This document shows positions 1 through 7,835 of a stretch of 64,000 nucleotides of DNA, in pieces. Where the stretch lies: NCBI RefSeq assembly GCF_020829645.1, contig NZ_JAIVFS010000045.1, forward strand, positions 1 to 64,000. The letters run 5' to 3'. Numbering within the stretch: position 1 is the stretch's first letter; every line of letters begins with the position of its first letter. Origin of the DNA: Nostoc mirabile CHAB5784. Lineage in GTDB: Bacteria > Cyanobacteriota > Cyanobacteriia > Cyanobacteriales > Nostocaceae. A model generated the notes under the pieces. The model made no database searches and was not told where the DNA came from. It saw only the letters and a list, made by a program, of their open reading frames with translations. The translations under genes and the position numbers were made by a program.

Positions 1-97
1 GATTTAATTTTTGGTCAATACATTTGGCTATTTCCATCTGTTTGAGCCATTCCACTATCACCCGAATATCATCAATTCGCTCAGAATGTATTTCCAT
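1..97 (-). CDS. IS1634-like transposase, N-terminal end only (cut by window edge)
   Basis: An ATG at 97 opens a frame that stays open to the window edge, giving 32 residues that begin MEIHSERIDD and include VEWLKQMEIAKCIDQK. I recognise this as the start of the DUF4277/IS1634-type transposases common in Nostocales. The rest of the gene and the other IS end lie outside the window. The IS terminus should fall between 98 and about 190, where the adjoining intron maturase homology begins abruptly, so the insertion probably destroyed that gene. Family assignment is from remembered sequence. Confidence 0.65.
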   Translation of the reverse strand, partial: MEIHSERIDDIRVIVEWLKQMEIAKCIDQKLN

Positions 98-189
98 TGT
101 TTCTCTTTATACTCGCACCTCAATCAAGAGCGCGATCGCTCTTTGCGCCAAGAATTGCCCTATCGCTGTTCTTCACACTACCGATAAAA

Positions 190-812
190 GTGGAAATAGC
201 GGACTGGCTATCACAAATTGGTCTTAAACTATCAGAAGAAAAGACTGAAATAGTCCACATGACGCAAGGGTTCAACTTTTTAGGATTCAATGTCCGACAA
301 TACAAAGATACATTTGCAAAAACTGGCTACAAGCTTTTAATCAAACCTAGCAAAGAAGCAATAAAGGATATCAAATGTAAATTGCGCCAAATCTGGTTTG
401 AATATAAAGGGCTAGATGTTGGTGCAGTGATATTCAAGCTAAATCCAATTATAAGGGGATGGGCTAACTACTACAGAACAGTAGTCTCCTCAGAAATATT
501 CGGGGATTTAGATAACTGGATGTTTCGCAGGGAAAAGAGGTGGATAAAACGCTCACATCCCAGTAAGTCAACAGGATGGGGTAATAGGAAATACTTTGGA
601 AGATTCAACCTAGAAAGAAAGGACAAATGGACGTTTGGTGAAAAAAAATCAGGCGCACATCTCCTCAAATTCTCTTGGTTCGATATCAAAAGGCACTATA
701 TGGTTCCTGGCGATACTCTCCAGATAATCCCGAACCAGAAGTTCAGGATTTCTGGAATCAACGCCGAAAAGCAACACCCAAATCAGCCACTAAAGCAGAA
801 ATGGTAAGCTAA
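190..812 (+). pseudogene. Group II intron reverse transcriptase/maturase, C-terminal remnant with frameshift
   Basis: Maturase-like sequence begins near 190 (VEIADWLSQIGLKLSEEKT) and runs through the thumb/maturase X region, with GFNFLGF, the typical PIIRGWANYYRTV and the FRREKRWIKRSHP stretch. The fingers and palm of the RT, including the YADD box, are absent, so only about the last third of a roughly 550-600 aa protein remains. The main frame stops at 807, but near 710 the homology moves to another frame that reads RYSPDNPEPEVQDFWNQRRK and ends at 812. That is the usual maturase tail, and it implies a net one-base deletion around 709-712. The fragment is missing its 5' part and frameshifted, next to an IS1634-like end. 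I could not identify intron domain V downstream. Confidence 0.8.
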
Positions 813-924
813 TGGGCATTTAAGCTGCATAATATAAATGCAGAGCCGATCCAGAAAGTGGCAACGGAAGATAAAAAACAAAGGTAATAGTGACTATGTT
901 GCAATTTAAATGCCCATTAGCTTA
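805..924. repeat. 120-bp MITE-like element with perfect 19-bp terminal inverted repeats
   Basis: Bases 805-823 (starting TAAGCTAATGGG) are an exact reverse complement of 906-924, with 82 bp between them and a small inner hairpin (825-830/838-843). There is no coding potential. It begins inside the last codons of the maturase remnant and ends 30 bp beyond the PKS1 stop codon, so it would also form a hairpin at the end of the operon transcript. No U-tract follows and no clear target duplication is seen. Confidence 0.7.
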
Positions 925-953
925 ACTAAATTTGTCAGCAAGCTTTTTGATAC

Positions 954-3900
954 TTAATAGGAAAAGTCAGTTTGTTCTACTTGATCTAGTAATGCGGCGA
1001 TCGCTTCCGGATCATCTAGTGTTGGTATTTGGTTTTCGATGATAATTTTGGCTATACCTGCAACGGTTGGTGATTCAAATAAAAATTGCCGCATGGGCAG
1101 TTCTACTTGAAATTCTTCCCGTAGCTGAGAAACCGCCTGAATTGCTAGCAGTGAATGTCCACCCAACTCAAAGAAGTTATCGTGAATGCCGATGGGAGCA
1201 ATACCCAATAAGTTTTCCATTAATTGAGCAACTCTGGTTTCAATGTAGTCACTAGGGGCAACGTAAGTGGTAGAAATGTTAGAGCGTGCGTGGCTATTAG
1301 GATTAGATGTCGTATCTTGAATTACTTCAGGCTGTATGAGACGAGACTGGAGGTCTACAGGAGAAACAGTAACTTGTGCAGACATGGGTTGGGCTAGAAT
1401 GCGCTCAGTCACTTGCCAAACTTCCTGGGGAGTCATAGCCAAATCTACAAGAGCAGCACCTGTGAGTATGGCAGTTTCATCAAAACGTACTGCATCCCAG
1501 TTGATACTAATCCAAGGTATATCACTATTTTGACTGCGTTGCTGTGCTAAAGTATCCATAAACAAGTTTGCCCCGGCGTAAGCAGCAAAGCCAATTCCAC
1601 CAACAACCGCAGACAGAGAAGATTGCAAGAGGAAAAAGTCTAAGGGTTGATTCTGGAGAACTTTTTCTAATGTTAATAAACCATGTATTTTTGTATGGAA
1701 TTGTCGGCTACATTCCTGAGTATTAAGGTTACGAATCAAACAACTGGCGCGATCGCCCATAGCCGTAGCATGAATTACCCCATTAATTGTTCCAAATCGG
1801 CTTGTAGCTTCGGTAATAGCAGTTTGCACTTGGGTAATATCTGCTAAGTCAACGCTATAAAACAGCAATTCACATCCCGTACTTTGTAAAGCTTGCAACT
1901 GTTGAATACAGTGGCTAACGGGATTTTGGCGACCGTGGGAAGCCAGCCAAGTTTCCCATTGGGCAGGTTGTGGCAAATCTGACCGTCCCAAAAGTATTAA
2001 TTTAGCGTTCACTGTTTGCGCCAGAAACCGGGTATAAATTAATCCCAAACCGTCCACCAAGTCTCCAGCGATCGCATACACGCCACCTGGAATTAAGGGT
2101 ATTTCGGAAGACTCAGGAGTATGTAAAAGAATCGGCTGGAATTCTTGTATCCAGCGAGTTTTACCCCGAAAAGCAATGAAATTATAGTTACCCCTCCCCA
2201 GCCCTCCCCAAAGCATCGGGAGGGTGTTTGATAGGGCGGGTGGGGTGTTATTTATCGTTAATTCCGCCACCAGTTGCTCAAAATTGTTGATAGGAAGTGA
2301 TAAATCAATATTTTGGCAAATTAGATTCGGGTATTCTTGGGGAATTACTTTGCAAAGACCGAGAATTGTCGCGTCTGCGGGATTGAGGGTTTCAGTTAAG
2401 AGAACATTCTGTACCTGCTGAGTCAGTACATAGATTCTCAGAGGCTGGGATGATGAAGATAATGCCTGAGTCAGCCAGAGTAAACTGTAAAAACCGAGGA
2501 TTTGTCTTTGCTCAAAGCTATCATTTGCTACCGAATCGGTGAGAGTCCATAAATGTGCGATCGCATTAGGTAAAGTTTCGGCTGTTTGTAATTGCTGCCA
2601 TAGTGTTTCATAATCTTTTTGGTTATCAGGCGCAATGGTGTAAGCGTCGCCATCCTGAGTAAATTCTGCTCCTGGTGTCACGATAATTACTTGCTGTCCA
2701 GCTTTCTGGAGATGCTGCACCAGTTGTTCACCAATACTATCAGGATGACAAAAGACCAAATATCGTTGTTTTGTTGGTATCTGAGAAGGACGTAGAAGAG
2801 GCAATCGCTTCCAAGAGGGCAAATAAAACCAATTTGACATATCCCCTTGCTTCTGGGGCTTTTGGGGCGGAATGGGAGCAACTTCTGGCGATGGATGTCG
2901 GTCTATCCAGTAGCGCTGACGCTCAAAGGGATAGCTTGGCAAGGGCAGTTTTTGCCGTTGTTGTTGGACATAAAATCCTGACCAGTTGACGACTACGCCC
3001 GAAAGCCAAAGCTGTCCCAAGGTTTGGCAAATCAAGGCAACATCAGATTTGGGATCTTGGGGATGTCGCCCAGATGCGAAAGTAGGCGGTGCATCGGGAA
3101 ATTGTCGAATAATGGTACTCAAGGTTTGATTAAAACCAACTTCCAGAAAAACCTGATGGGATGTTTGTTGCAGTTGCCTAATTCCGTCGGTAAACTGTAC
3201 TGGCTGACGCAGATGGGTTGCCCAATAGTTGGGATCACAAGCTTGTGCCGCAGTCATCCAAGTACCTGTGAGGTTAGAAATCAAAGGAATTTGCGGTGGA
3301 TGGAGTTGAATCTTGTGTAAGATTTCCGTAAAAGGAGCGATCGCTTTTTCCATCAGGGGTGAGTGAAACGCATGATTTGTGTGCAATCGCCGATAGGCAA
3401 TATTTTGACTTGTTAGACGTTGTTCTAAAAGTGCGATCGCTATTTCTTCTCCTGATACCACACATAATCTAGGTGCATTGTCAACAGCAATTACCAAATC
3501 ATCTGTTAGCAACGGTTGCAGTTTCTCTGCGGCGAGGGAAACAGAAAGCATCAATCCTGGGGGACACTGTTGCATCAGTTGTCCACGTTGCACAACTAGC
3601 ATTAAGGCATCAGCTAAGGTGAATACACCAGCTAATGTGGCGGCGACATATTCACCAATACTATGACCAATCATCGCCCGTGGCTGGATTCCCCATGACA
3701 TCCAGAGTTTGGCTAGGGCATATTCAACTACAAATAAAGCGGGTTGGGCGTAGGCGGTTTGGGATAAATTTGGGGAGTGGGTAGAGACGCGATTAATCGC
3801 GTCTGTACGGAGTGGGGAAGGATAGAGAAGATTTCGCAAATCTAAGCCTAAGTGTGGTAGGAGTAATTCACAACAGCGATCGATTTCTTCCCGAAAAATT

Positions 3901-5699
3901 GCCTCGGTTGTGTATAACTCCTGTCCCATATTCACATATTGGCTTCCTTGTCCTGGGAACAGAAAAGCTACGGTAGTTTGAGCCGCACCGGGTGATTGAC
4001 TTAAAAGTTGCAAAGAATCAGATGTAGTTAATATTTCTACCGCTGACGACACAGTTTGACAAACCAAACAGCGACGATGTTCAAAGGCGCGTCGTCCTGT
4101 TTGCAATGTATATGCCACATCAGCAATATCTGTATCGGGAAATTGTTGCAAATAGGTAGCGAGATTTGCTGTTGTTACCTCTAAGGCTGATGGGGTTTTT
4201 GCACTCAGAGTGAGAAGGTGCAGAGGACGTTCAATTCCATCTTTATTTGGAATTTTGTAGACACCCTCCGGGTGGCTTCCCGTAGGGTATTTTGAATTTT
4301 GAATTTCTGTTGGTGCTTGCTCTAAAATTGCGTGGGCATTGGTGCCACCCATGCCAAAAGAACTAACTCCCGCCCTTCTCGGTACGCCATTATTTACCCA
4401 GGATGTCAACTTGGTATTGACAAAAAATGGACTATTGGCGAAGTCAATTTGGGGATTAGGGCTGGTAAAATTCAGACTGGGGGGAATTTGCTCGTGCTTG
4501 AGAGCCAATGCGACTTTGATTAATCCTGTCACACCCGCCGCTGCATCTAGATGACCAATATTTGTTTTTACTGAGCCAATGGCACAGAATTGTTTTTTGT
4601 TGGTATGTTGGGAAAATACCTTCATCAAGGCGGCAATTTCAATGGGATCGCCTAAAGCTGTTCCTGTACCGTGGGTTTCAATATATTGGATTGTCTCTGG
4701 TTCAACTTTGGCTTTAGAGATTGCAGTGGCGATCGCCTTTGCTTGTCCTGCTACACTAGGTGCAGTCAAACCCACTTTTTGGGAACCATCATTATTAATC
4801 GCAGTGCCTTTGATGATGGCATAAATATGATCGCGATCGCTAATTGCATCTCGTAAACGTTTGAGGACGACAATTCCCAGCCCATTACCAAAAACTGTTC
4901 CCTTGGCGTTGACATCAAAGGCGCGGCAATACCCATCTGGTGAAAGTACGCCATCGTCTTTGTAAAGATAACCCGTTTTTTCCCCAGAACCAAGGGATAC
5001 ACCACCCGCCAAAGCCATATCGCATTCCCGATGCAGCAAACTTTGACAGGCCAAATGGACACTTACTAAAGATGTGGAACAACCCGTTTGCACTCCACAA
5101 CTAGGCCCAGTGAGATTTAATTTGTAAGATACACGGGTAGGCATTAAACCCATAACATTACTAATAACAACCTGCACCGGATCGATGGTATTGTAGTTGG
5201 GATTGCTGTATAAGTTGACAAGATAACTATTTAATGCAGCACCTGCATAAACTGCGATCGCACCTGGATATTGCTCTGAATCGTAGCCTGCATTTTCTAA
5301 TGCTTCCCAAGCACATTCTAAAAACAGACGGTGCTGGGGATCGAGAATTTCGGCTTCTCTAGGTGAATATCCAAAAAACGTTGCATCAAACTCATCAATT
5401 CCGGGAAAGCTAGCGTATGCACGAACATAATTAGGATTTTGTAACTCCTCTGGCTTGACTTTGGCTGTCAGTAATTCGTCATTTGTAAGTAACTCGATGG
5501 ACTGGATACCATTTTTGAGATTGTACCAAAATTCATCTACACTACGAGCGCCGGGAAAGCGTCCAGCCATGCCAATAATGGCGATTTGCTCTTGTTTTTC
5601 GAGTTCAACTGCTTCTAATTTAGTACGAGCATCTTTGAGAGCAGCCAAAATGCGTTGAGATGAAGTTGAGTTATTAATGTTATCTAAGGGAGAATTCAT
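954..5699 (-). CDS. Type I polyketide synthase module KS-AT-KR-ACP (PKS1)
   Basis: A 1,581-aa single PKS module. A 45-residue helical N-terminus precedes KS (about 45-470; active Cys in TGCSTSL near 206, His in ETHGTGT and NIGH). AT follows (about 580-890; GHSIGEY near 677 and HAFHS, a malonyl-CoA signature), then KR (about 1195-1410) and ACP (LGGHSLL near 1511). The KR keeps K (FHTKIHG), S and Y (AAYAGAN) but has AGDLVDGLG in place of the usual TGGxGxxG and lacks the LDD motif, so reduction is uncertain. There is no DH, ER or thioesterase. It is the last gene of the minus-strand cluster, behind two coupled small genes, although its likely place is at the start of the line, since the N-terminus of NRPS-A resembles that of NRPS-D, which follows PKS2. 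The start is ATG with a weak RBS. Repeat-derived DNA lies in frame at 2190-2248 and around 3776-3815. Confidence 0.93.
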   Translation of the reverse strand: MNSPLDNINNSTSSQRILAALKDARTKLEAVELEKQEQIAIIGMAGRFPGARSVDEFWYNLKNGIQSIELLTNDELLTAKVKPEELQNPNYVRAYASFPGIDEFDATFFGYSPREAEILDPQHRLFLECAWEALENAGYDSEQYPGAIAVYAGAALNSYLVNLYSNPNYNTIDPVQVVISNVMGLMPTRVSYKLNLTGPSCGVQTGCSTSLVSVHLACQSLLHRECDMALAGGVSLGSGEKTGYLYKDDGVLSPDGYCRAFDVNAKGTVFGNGLGIVVLKRLRDAISDRDHIYAIIKGTAINNDGSQKVGLTAPSVAGQAKAIATAISKAKVEPETIQYIETHGTGTALGDPIEIAALMKVFSQHTNKKQFCAIGSVKTNIGHLDAAAGVTGLIKVALALKHEQIPPSLNFTSPNPQIDFANSPFFVNTKLTSWVNNGVPRRAGVSSFGMGGTNAHAILEQAPTEIQNSKYPTGSHPEGVYKIPNKDGIERPLHLLTLSAKTPSALEVTTANLATYLQQFPDTDIADVAYTLQTGRRAFEHRRCLVCQTVSSAVEILTTSDSLQLLSQSPGAAQTTVAFLFPGQGSQYVNMGQELYTTEAIFREEIDRCCELLLPHLGLDLRNLLYPSPLRTDAINRVSTHSPNLSQTAYAQPALFVVEYALAKLWMSWGIQPRAMIGHSIGEYVAATLAGVFTLADALMLVVQRGQLMQQCPPGLMLSVSLAAEKLQPLLTDDLVIAVDNAPRLCVVSGEEIAIALLEQRLTSQNIAYRRLHTNHAFHSPLMEKAIAPFTEILHKIQLHPPQIPLISNLTGTWMTAAQACDPNYWATHLRQPVQFTDGIRQLQQTSHQVFLEVGFNQTLSTIIRQFPDAPPTFASGRHPQDPKSDVALICQTLGQLWLSGVVVNWSGFYVQQQRQKLPLPSYPFERQRYWIDRHPSPEVAPIPPQKPQKQGDMSNWFYLPSWKRLPLLRPSQIPTKQRYLVFCHPDSIGEQLVQHLQKAGQQVIIVTPGAEFTQDGDAYTIAPDNQKDYETLWQQLQTAETLPNAIAHLWTLTDSVANDSFEQRQILGFYSLLWLTQALSSSSQPLRIYVLTQQVQNVLLTETLNPADATILGLCKVIPQEYPNLICQNIDLSLPINNFEQLVAELTINNTPPALSNTLPMLWGGLGRGNYNFIAFRGKTRWIQEFQPILLHTPESSEIPLIPGGVYAIAGDLVDGLGLIYTRFLAQTVNAKLILLGRSDLPQPAQWETWLASHGRQNPVSHCIQQLQALQSTGCELLFYSVDLADITQVQTAITEATSRFGTINGVIHATAMGDRASCLIRNLNTQECSRQFHTKIHGLLTLEKVLQNQPLDFFLLQSSLSAVVGGIGFAAYAGANLFMDTLAQQRSQNSDIPWISINWDAVRFDETAILTGAALVDLAMTPQEVWQVTERILAQPMSAQVTVSPVDLQSRLIQPEVIQDTTSNPNSHARSNISTTYVAPSDYIETRVAQLMENLLGIAPIGIHDNFFELGGHSLLAIQAVSQLREEFQVELPMRQFLFESPTVAGIAKIIIENQIPTLDDPEAIAALLDQVEQTDFSY
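2190..2248. repeat. GC-rich dispersed palindromic repeat inside PKS1
   Basis: This is a copy of the CCCTCCCC...GGGGAGGG-type repeat ending GATAGGGCGGGTGGGGTG, also seen at 7670-7813, 11620-11785, 18597-18698, 26502-26640, 34557-34650, 39867-39966 and 51061-51160. It lies in frame between the AT and KR catalytic regions and adds a Pro/Gly-rich loop without breaking the gene. Confidence 0.7.
3785..3804. repeat. Perfect 20-bp palindrome in the AT-coding region of PKS1
   Basis: AGACGCGATTAATCGCGTCT is self-complementary over 20 bp and is flanked by GGGGAGTGGG-type sequence. It encodes part of a loop (about RTDAINRVSTHSPN) just before LSQTAY in the AT domain. PKS2 carries an unrelated heptamer array at the equivalent point, so this looks like a repeat insertion. 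Confidence 0.65.
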
Positions 5700-5831
5700 A
5701 AGAATTTTATATTTTGGATTTTAGATGAATAGACTTAATTTTTTATCTCACGCTCCAGACGCTCCAGGCACAGAGAAGAGAGCTAGAAAGTTGGATTTAG
5801 TTTAAACCGCTTTTAATATTTACTATCTTCC

Positions 5832-6380
5832 TCATCTCTCAGAATGGGGATGCAAGAATTGATAGCGACTGCGGGTAAATGCATCTAGGGTATCCACGGC
5901 GCAGCTACGTTCAAATCGTAAGCTACCAGCTTCTTCGCCACCAAACTTTTGACAAACTGCGCGGTGGGAATGAGCAAGATATAGATAGGCATCGACAAAC
6001 TTTTGATGTTGTGGTTGTAGTTCTATTGGTAGGTTATAAAAGTGAGGGCGTAACTGTTTCCAAACTTTGATTAAAACTGCGTGTTCCCAGGACATTAAAC
6101 CGCTAAAATCATGAGATTTTACTTCAGGTGGCATCATGGAAGGACGAATTTCGGCTGCGTAAAGTTCGGGGTTGATGCTACCTGCTAACTGCATCGCTGC
6201 ACCGGATGCCAGCATTAATTTTGTGGCAGTTTGTAACTCTAATAGCGCTTGCTGGATATTTCCTTTTATCAGTTGTACTTCAAAGCGACGTAAACAAATT
6301 ATCAAACCTTGAATATTGATAAAAAATGACCAGTGAAATCCTTTCCAGATTTCCTGTGGTTGGATTTTACTACTGTTCAT
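5832..6380 (-). CDS. Uncharacterised NRPS-cluster protein, 182 aa
   Basis: No family could be assigned with confidence. It is a soluble, largely helical protein with no signal peptide or membrane segment. Notable conserved-looking parts are INPELYAAEIRPSMMPP, SGLMSWEHAVLIKVWKQL and the His-rich YLAHSHRAVCQKFGGEEAGS. The run 'xLRPSxMPP...FSGxxSxxH' followed by helices recalls the indoleamine-dioxygenase-like/PrnB group of helical enzymes, but this is a weak impression. Its ATG overlaps the stop codon of the preceding gene (ATGA), so the two products are probably made in fixed ratio and may act together. PKS1 follows 132 bp later. Confidence 0.8.
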   Translation of the reverse strand: MNSSKIQPQEIWKGFHWSFFINIQGLIICLRRFEVQLIKGNIQQALLELQTATKLMLASGAAMQLAGSINPELYAAEIRPSMMPPEVKSHDFSGLMSWEHAVLIKVWKQLRPHFYNLPIELQPQHQKFVDAYLYLAHSHRAVCQKFGGEEAGSLRFERSCAVDTLDAFTRSRYQFLHPHSER

Positions 6381-6841
6381 GGCTGCAAAGTTAGGTGAAA
6401 AACTCGTCCGAAAAGATAAGCATTAGCTCTAAATCCTTCTCGCTGGAAATTGAGTTGATTGATATCTAGAGAATCCTTCATACTCAAGCGCAAAAAGGCT
6501 TGACAAGCAACCATTAACCCATGCACTAGGCAAATTTCTGGTTCGGTAGTTTGCACATGACGAACACGAAAATAGTTATCAAAATCTTCAATTTCCCAGT
6601 ACTTCAGCGTTGTATTTGTAGATGTCACCTCTGCGGGAAACGTATCGTAAATTTCTAATTCTGCTCCGGCATTTTCTAGTATCACAATGCCTTGCTCAAC
6701 ATCAGATTCAGCTAATGCTGTCAGTAGTTCCGTGAGTGCTTTCGTCAACTTGATTTGATTGGATTGACTCAACTCACGCTCAAGTGGCAATTCCCACGGA
6801 ACTAGGAGTTCTAATTGTTGTAAAGGTGCATCGTGATACAT
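6377..6841 (-). CDS. Uncharacterised NRPS-cluster protein, about 154 aa
   Basis: Not recognised. I take the ATG at 6841 (MYHDAPLQQLELLVPWELP) as the start; a TTG four codons upstream is the other choice. The protein is acidic and helical in its first half (leucine-rich, about 35-65) and ends with GFRANAYLFGRVFHLTL. There is no signal peptide or membrane helix. It is coupled to the downstream 182-aa gene by an ATGA overlap. The pair sits between the MbtH-like gene and PKS1, which suggests a tailoring or precursor step. Half-enzymes of one heteromeric protein are possible but not shown. Confidence 0.75.
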   Translation of the reverse strand: MYHDAPLQQLELLVPWELPLERELSQSNQIKLTKALTELLTALAESDVEQGIVILENAGAELEIYDTFPAEVTSTNTTLKYWEIEDFDNYFRVRHVQTTEPEICLVHGLMVACQAFLRLSMKDSLDINQLNFQREGFRANAYLFGRVFHLTLQP

Positions 6842-6850
6842 GGGCAATAC

Positions 6851-6943
6851 CAATTCGTAATTCGTAATGACGCTCGATAGCGAAGCGTTAGCGACGTAGG
6901 AGCGTCTGACTCGCTAACGCTGCGCTAACGTAATTCGTAATTC
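6851..6943. repeat. TAATTCG heptamer array split by a palindromic repeat
   Basis: AATTCGTAATTCGTAATGACG begins an array that resumes at 6931-6943. Between them (6868-6930) is a GC-rich piece containing ACTCGCTAACGCTGCGCTA. The same combination occurs at 62296-62353, and the inner motif recurs in frame inside NRPS-D near 36477. Confidence 0.75.
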
Positions 6944-6975
6944 AGAAACTAAGGTGTTTGTAGCTTTCTTTTAAA

Positions 6976-7200
6976 TTATGTTTGTTGTGCGGCTTGTTCC
7001 ATCTTTTTGCGAAGGCTTAAAGGACGCATATCAGTCCACACTTGTTTGATGTATTCTAGGCATTCCTGTTTTAAGCCACTTTTGCCAACTCCCCGCCAAC
7101 CATAGGGAATTTCTCGATATTCGGGCCAAATTGAATATTGTTCTTCTTCGCTGATTACAACTTGATAAATTGTGGTGTCTTCTTGTTCGTTTTGACTCAT
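6976..7200 (-). CDS. MbtH-like protein
   Basis: A 74-aa MbtH-family protein, the small partner that binds adenylation domains and supports their folding or activity. The diagnostic residues are all present: the NxExQxSxWP-type stretch as EEEQYSIWPEYREIP, then YGWRGVGKSG, KQECLEYIKQVWTDMRP and a terminal LSLR. Length is normal for the family. It has the best ribosome-binding site of the cluster, AGGAG at 7207-7211 on the minus strand, seven bases before the ATG. That fits a protein needed in excess over ten adenylation domains. It is the only copy in the window. Confidence 0.96.
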   Translation of the reverse strand: MSQNEQEDTTIYQVVISEEEQYSIWPEYREIPYGWRGVGKSGLKQECLEYIKQVWTDMRPLSLRKKMEQAAQQT

Positions 7201-7206
7201 GATTTT

Positions 7207-7211
7207 CTCCT
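7207..7211 (-). promoter_or_regulatory. Strong Shine-Dalgarno of the MbtH-like gene
   Basis: AGGAG read on the minus strand, followed by AAAATC and the ATG at 7200. Most other genes of the cluster have only weak or no matches. Confidence 0.7.
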
Positions 7212-7267
7212 GGTAAACAATTCAAAATCTTCGGCACCTCCCCTTTACAAGGGGAGGTTGGGAGGGG

Positions 7268-7546
7268 TTAAGCAGTTTCGTATACAGGAAGTTCAAATTT
7301 TAAGGTTTGATGGCAAAAGTCTTGCCATTCGGGTGTAATGTCATCAAAAATGATGTTTTCGTCTTGAAAAATTCCATCTGTGACGATGTAATTTTCTTGG
7401 AGGTAAAGAATGTCTTCGTCGGTGAGTTCTCGATTATCGACTACCTCCTTTTGAGGGCGGATATTTTCTGTTTTTTCTCGCCATTGGGGATATTGGCGAA
7501 ATTGTTTGACTAGGTATGCTTTGCAGTATTTTCCAATTGTTGCCAT
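7268..7546 (-). CDS. Uncharacterised 92-aa protein next to mbtH-like gene
   Basis: Not recognised. The frame opens at an ATG (7546) and reads MATIGKYCKAYLVKQFRQYP, then an acidic middle (LTDEDILYLQENYIVTDGIF) and ends FELPVYETA. It has no signal peptide or membrane helix. The composition alternates basic (N-terminus) and acidic (C-terminus), and the codon use matches its neighbours, so I judge it a real gene. It lies 67 bp upstream of the MbtH-like gene in the same orientation and is probably cotranscribed. A small accessory or binding protein is plausible. Confidence 0.7.
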   Translation of the reverse strand: MATIGKYCKAYLVKQFRQYPQWREKTENIRPQKEVVDNRELTDEDILYLQENYIVTDGIFQDENIIFDDITPEWQDFCHQTLKFELPVYETA

Positions 7547-7669
7547 AGTTCTATTTTTGATGAAGTAATGTTTGAACGAACCACAGAGGCGCAGAGAACA
7601 CAGAGAATAAAGAGAGAGTTTTTAGAAGTTGTATTATGTCCGTTAAATTGCCTATAATTCTCGCGTTAC

Positions 7670-7813
7670 CCCACCCTAACCCTCCCCTTTCCAAGGGGAG
7701 GGAACTAGATTTCCTATTTCCCCCCTTTACAAGGGGGGATTAAGGGGGGTAATTCGACTTGTGTGTACACGGTTTTGCCAAGGGGAGGGTGCCCGATAGG
7801 GCGGGTGGGGTAG
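7670..7813. repeat. Tandem GC-rich palindromic repeats in the 289-bp gap before the aminotransferase
   Basis: Several CCTCCCC...GGGGAGG palindromes in a row, of three subtypes (aggggaggga, CCCCCCTT...AAGGGGGG, and GATAGGGCGGGTGGGG). The remainder of the 7547-7835 gap holds a degenerate ACAGAGGCGCAGAG repeat (about 7580-7600) and nothing coding. Confidence 0.75.
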
Positions 7814-7835
7814 TTTTATTTAGGCGGACATGATA

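Noticed and set aside
805..924. Intrinsic terminator of the whole cluster
   Set aside because: The 19-bp arms are separated by 82 bases and no U-run follows; a MITE-like element explains it better.
5700..5831. Promoter for PKS1 in the 132-bp gap
   Set aside because: Only AT-rich sequence and a GCTCCAGACGCTCCAGGCACAG repeat remnant; no convincing -35/-10 pair.
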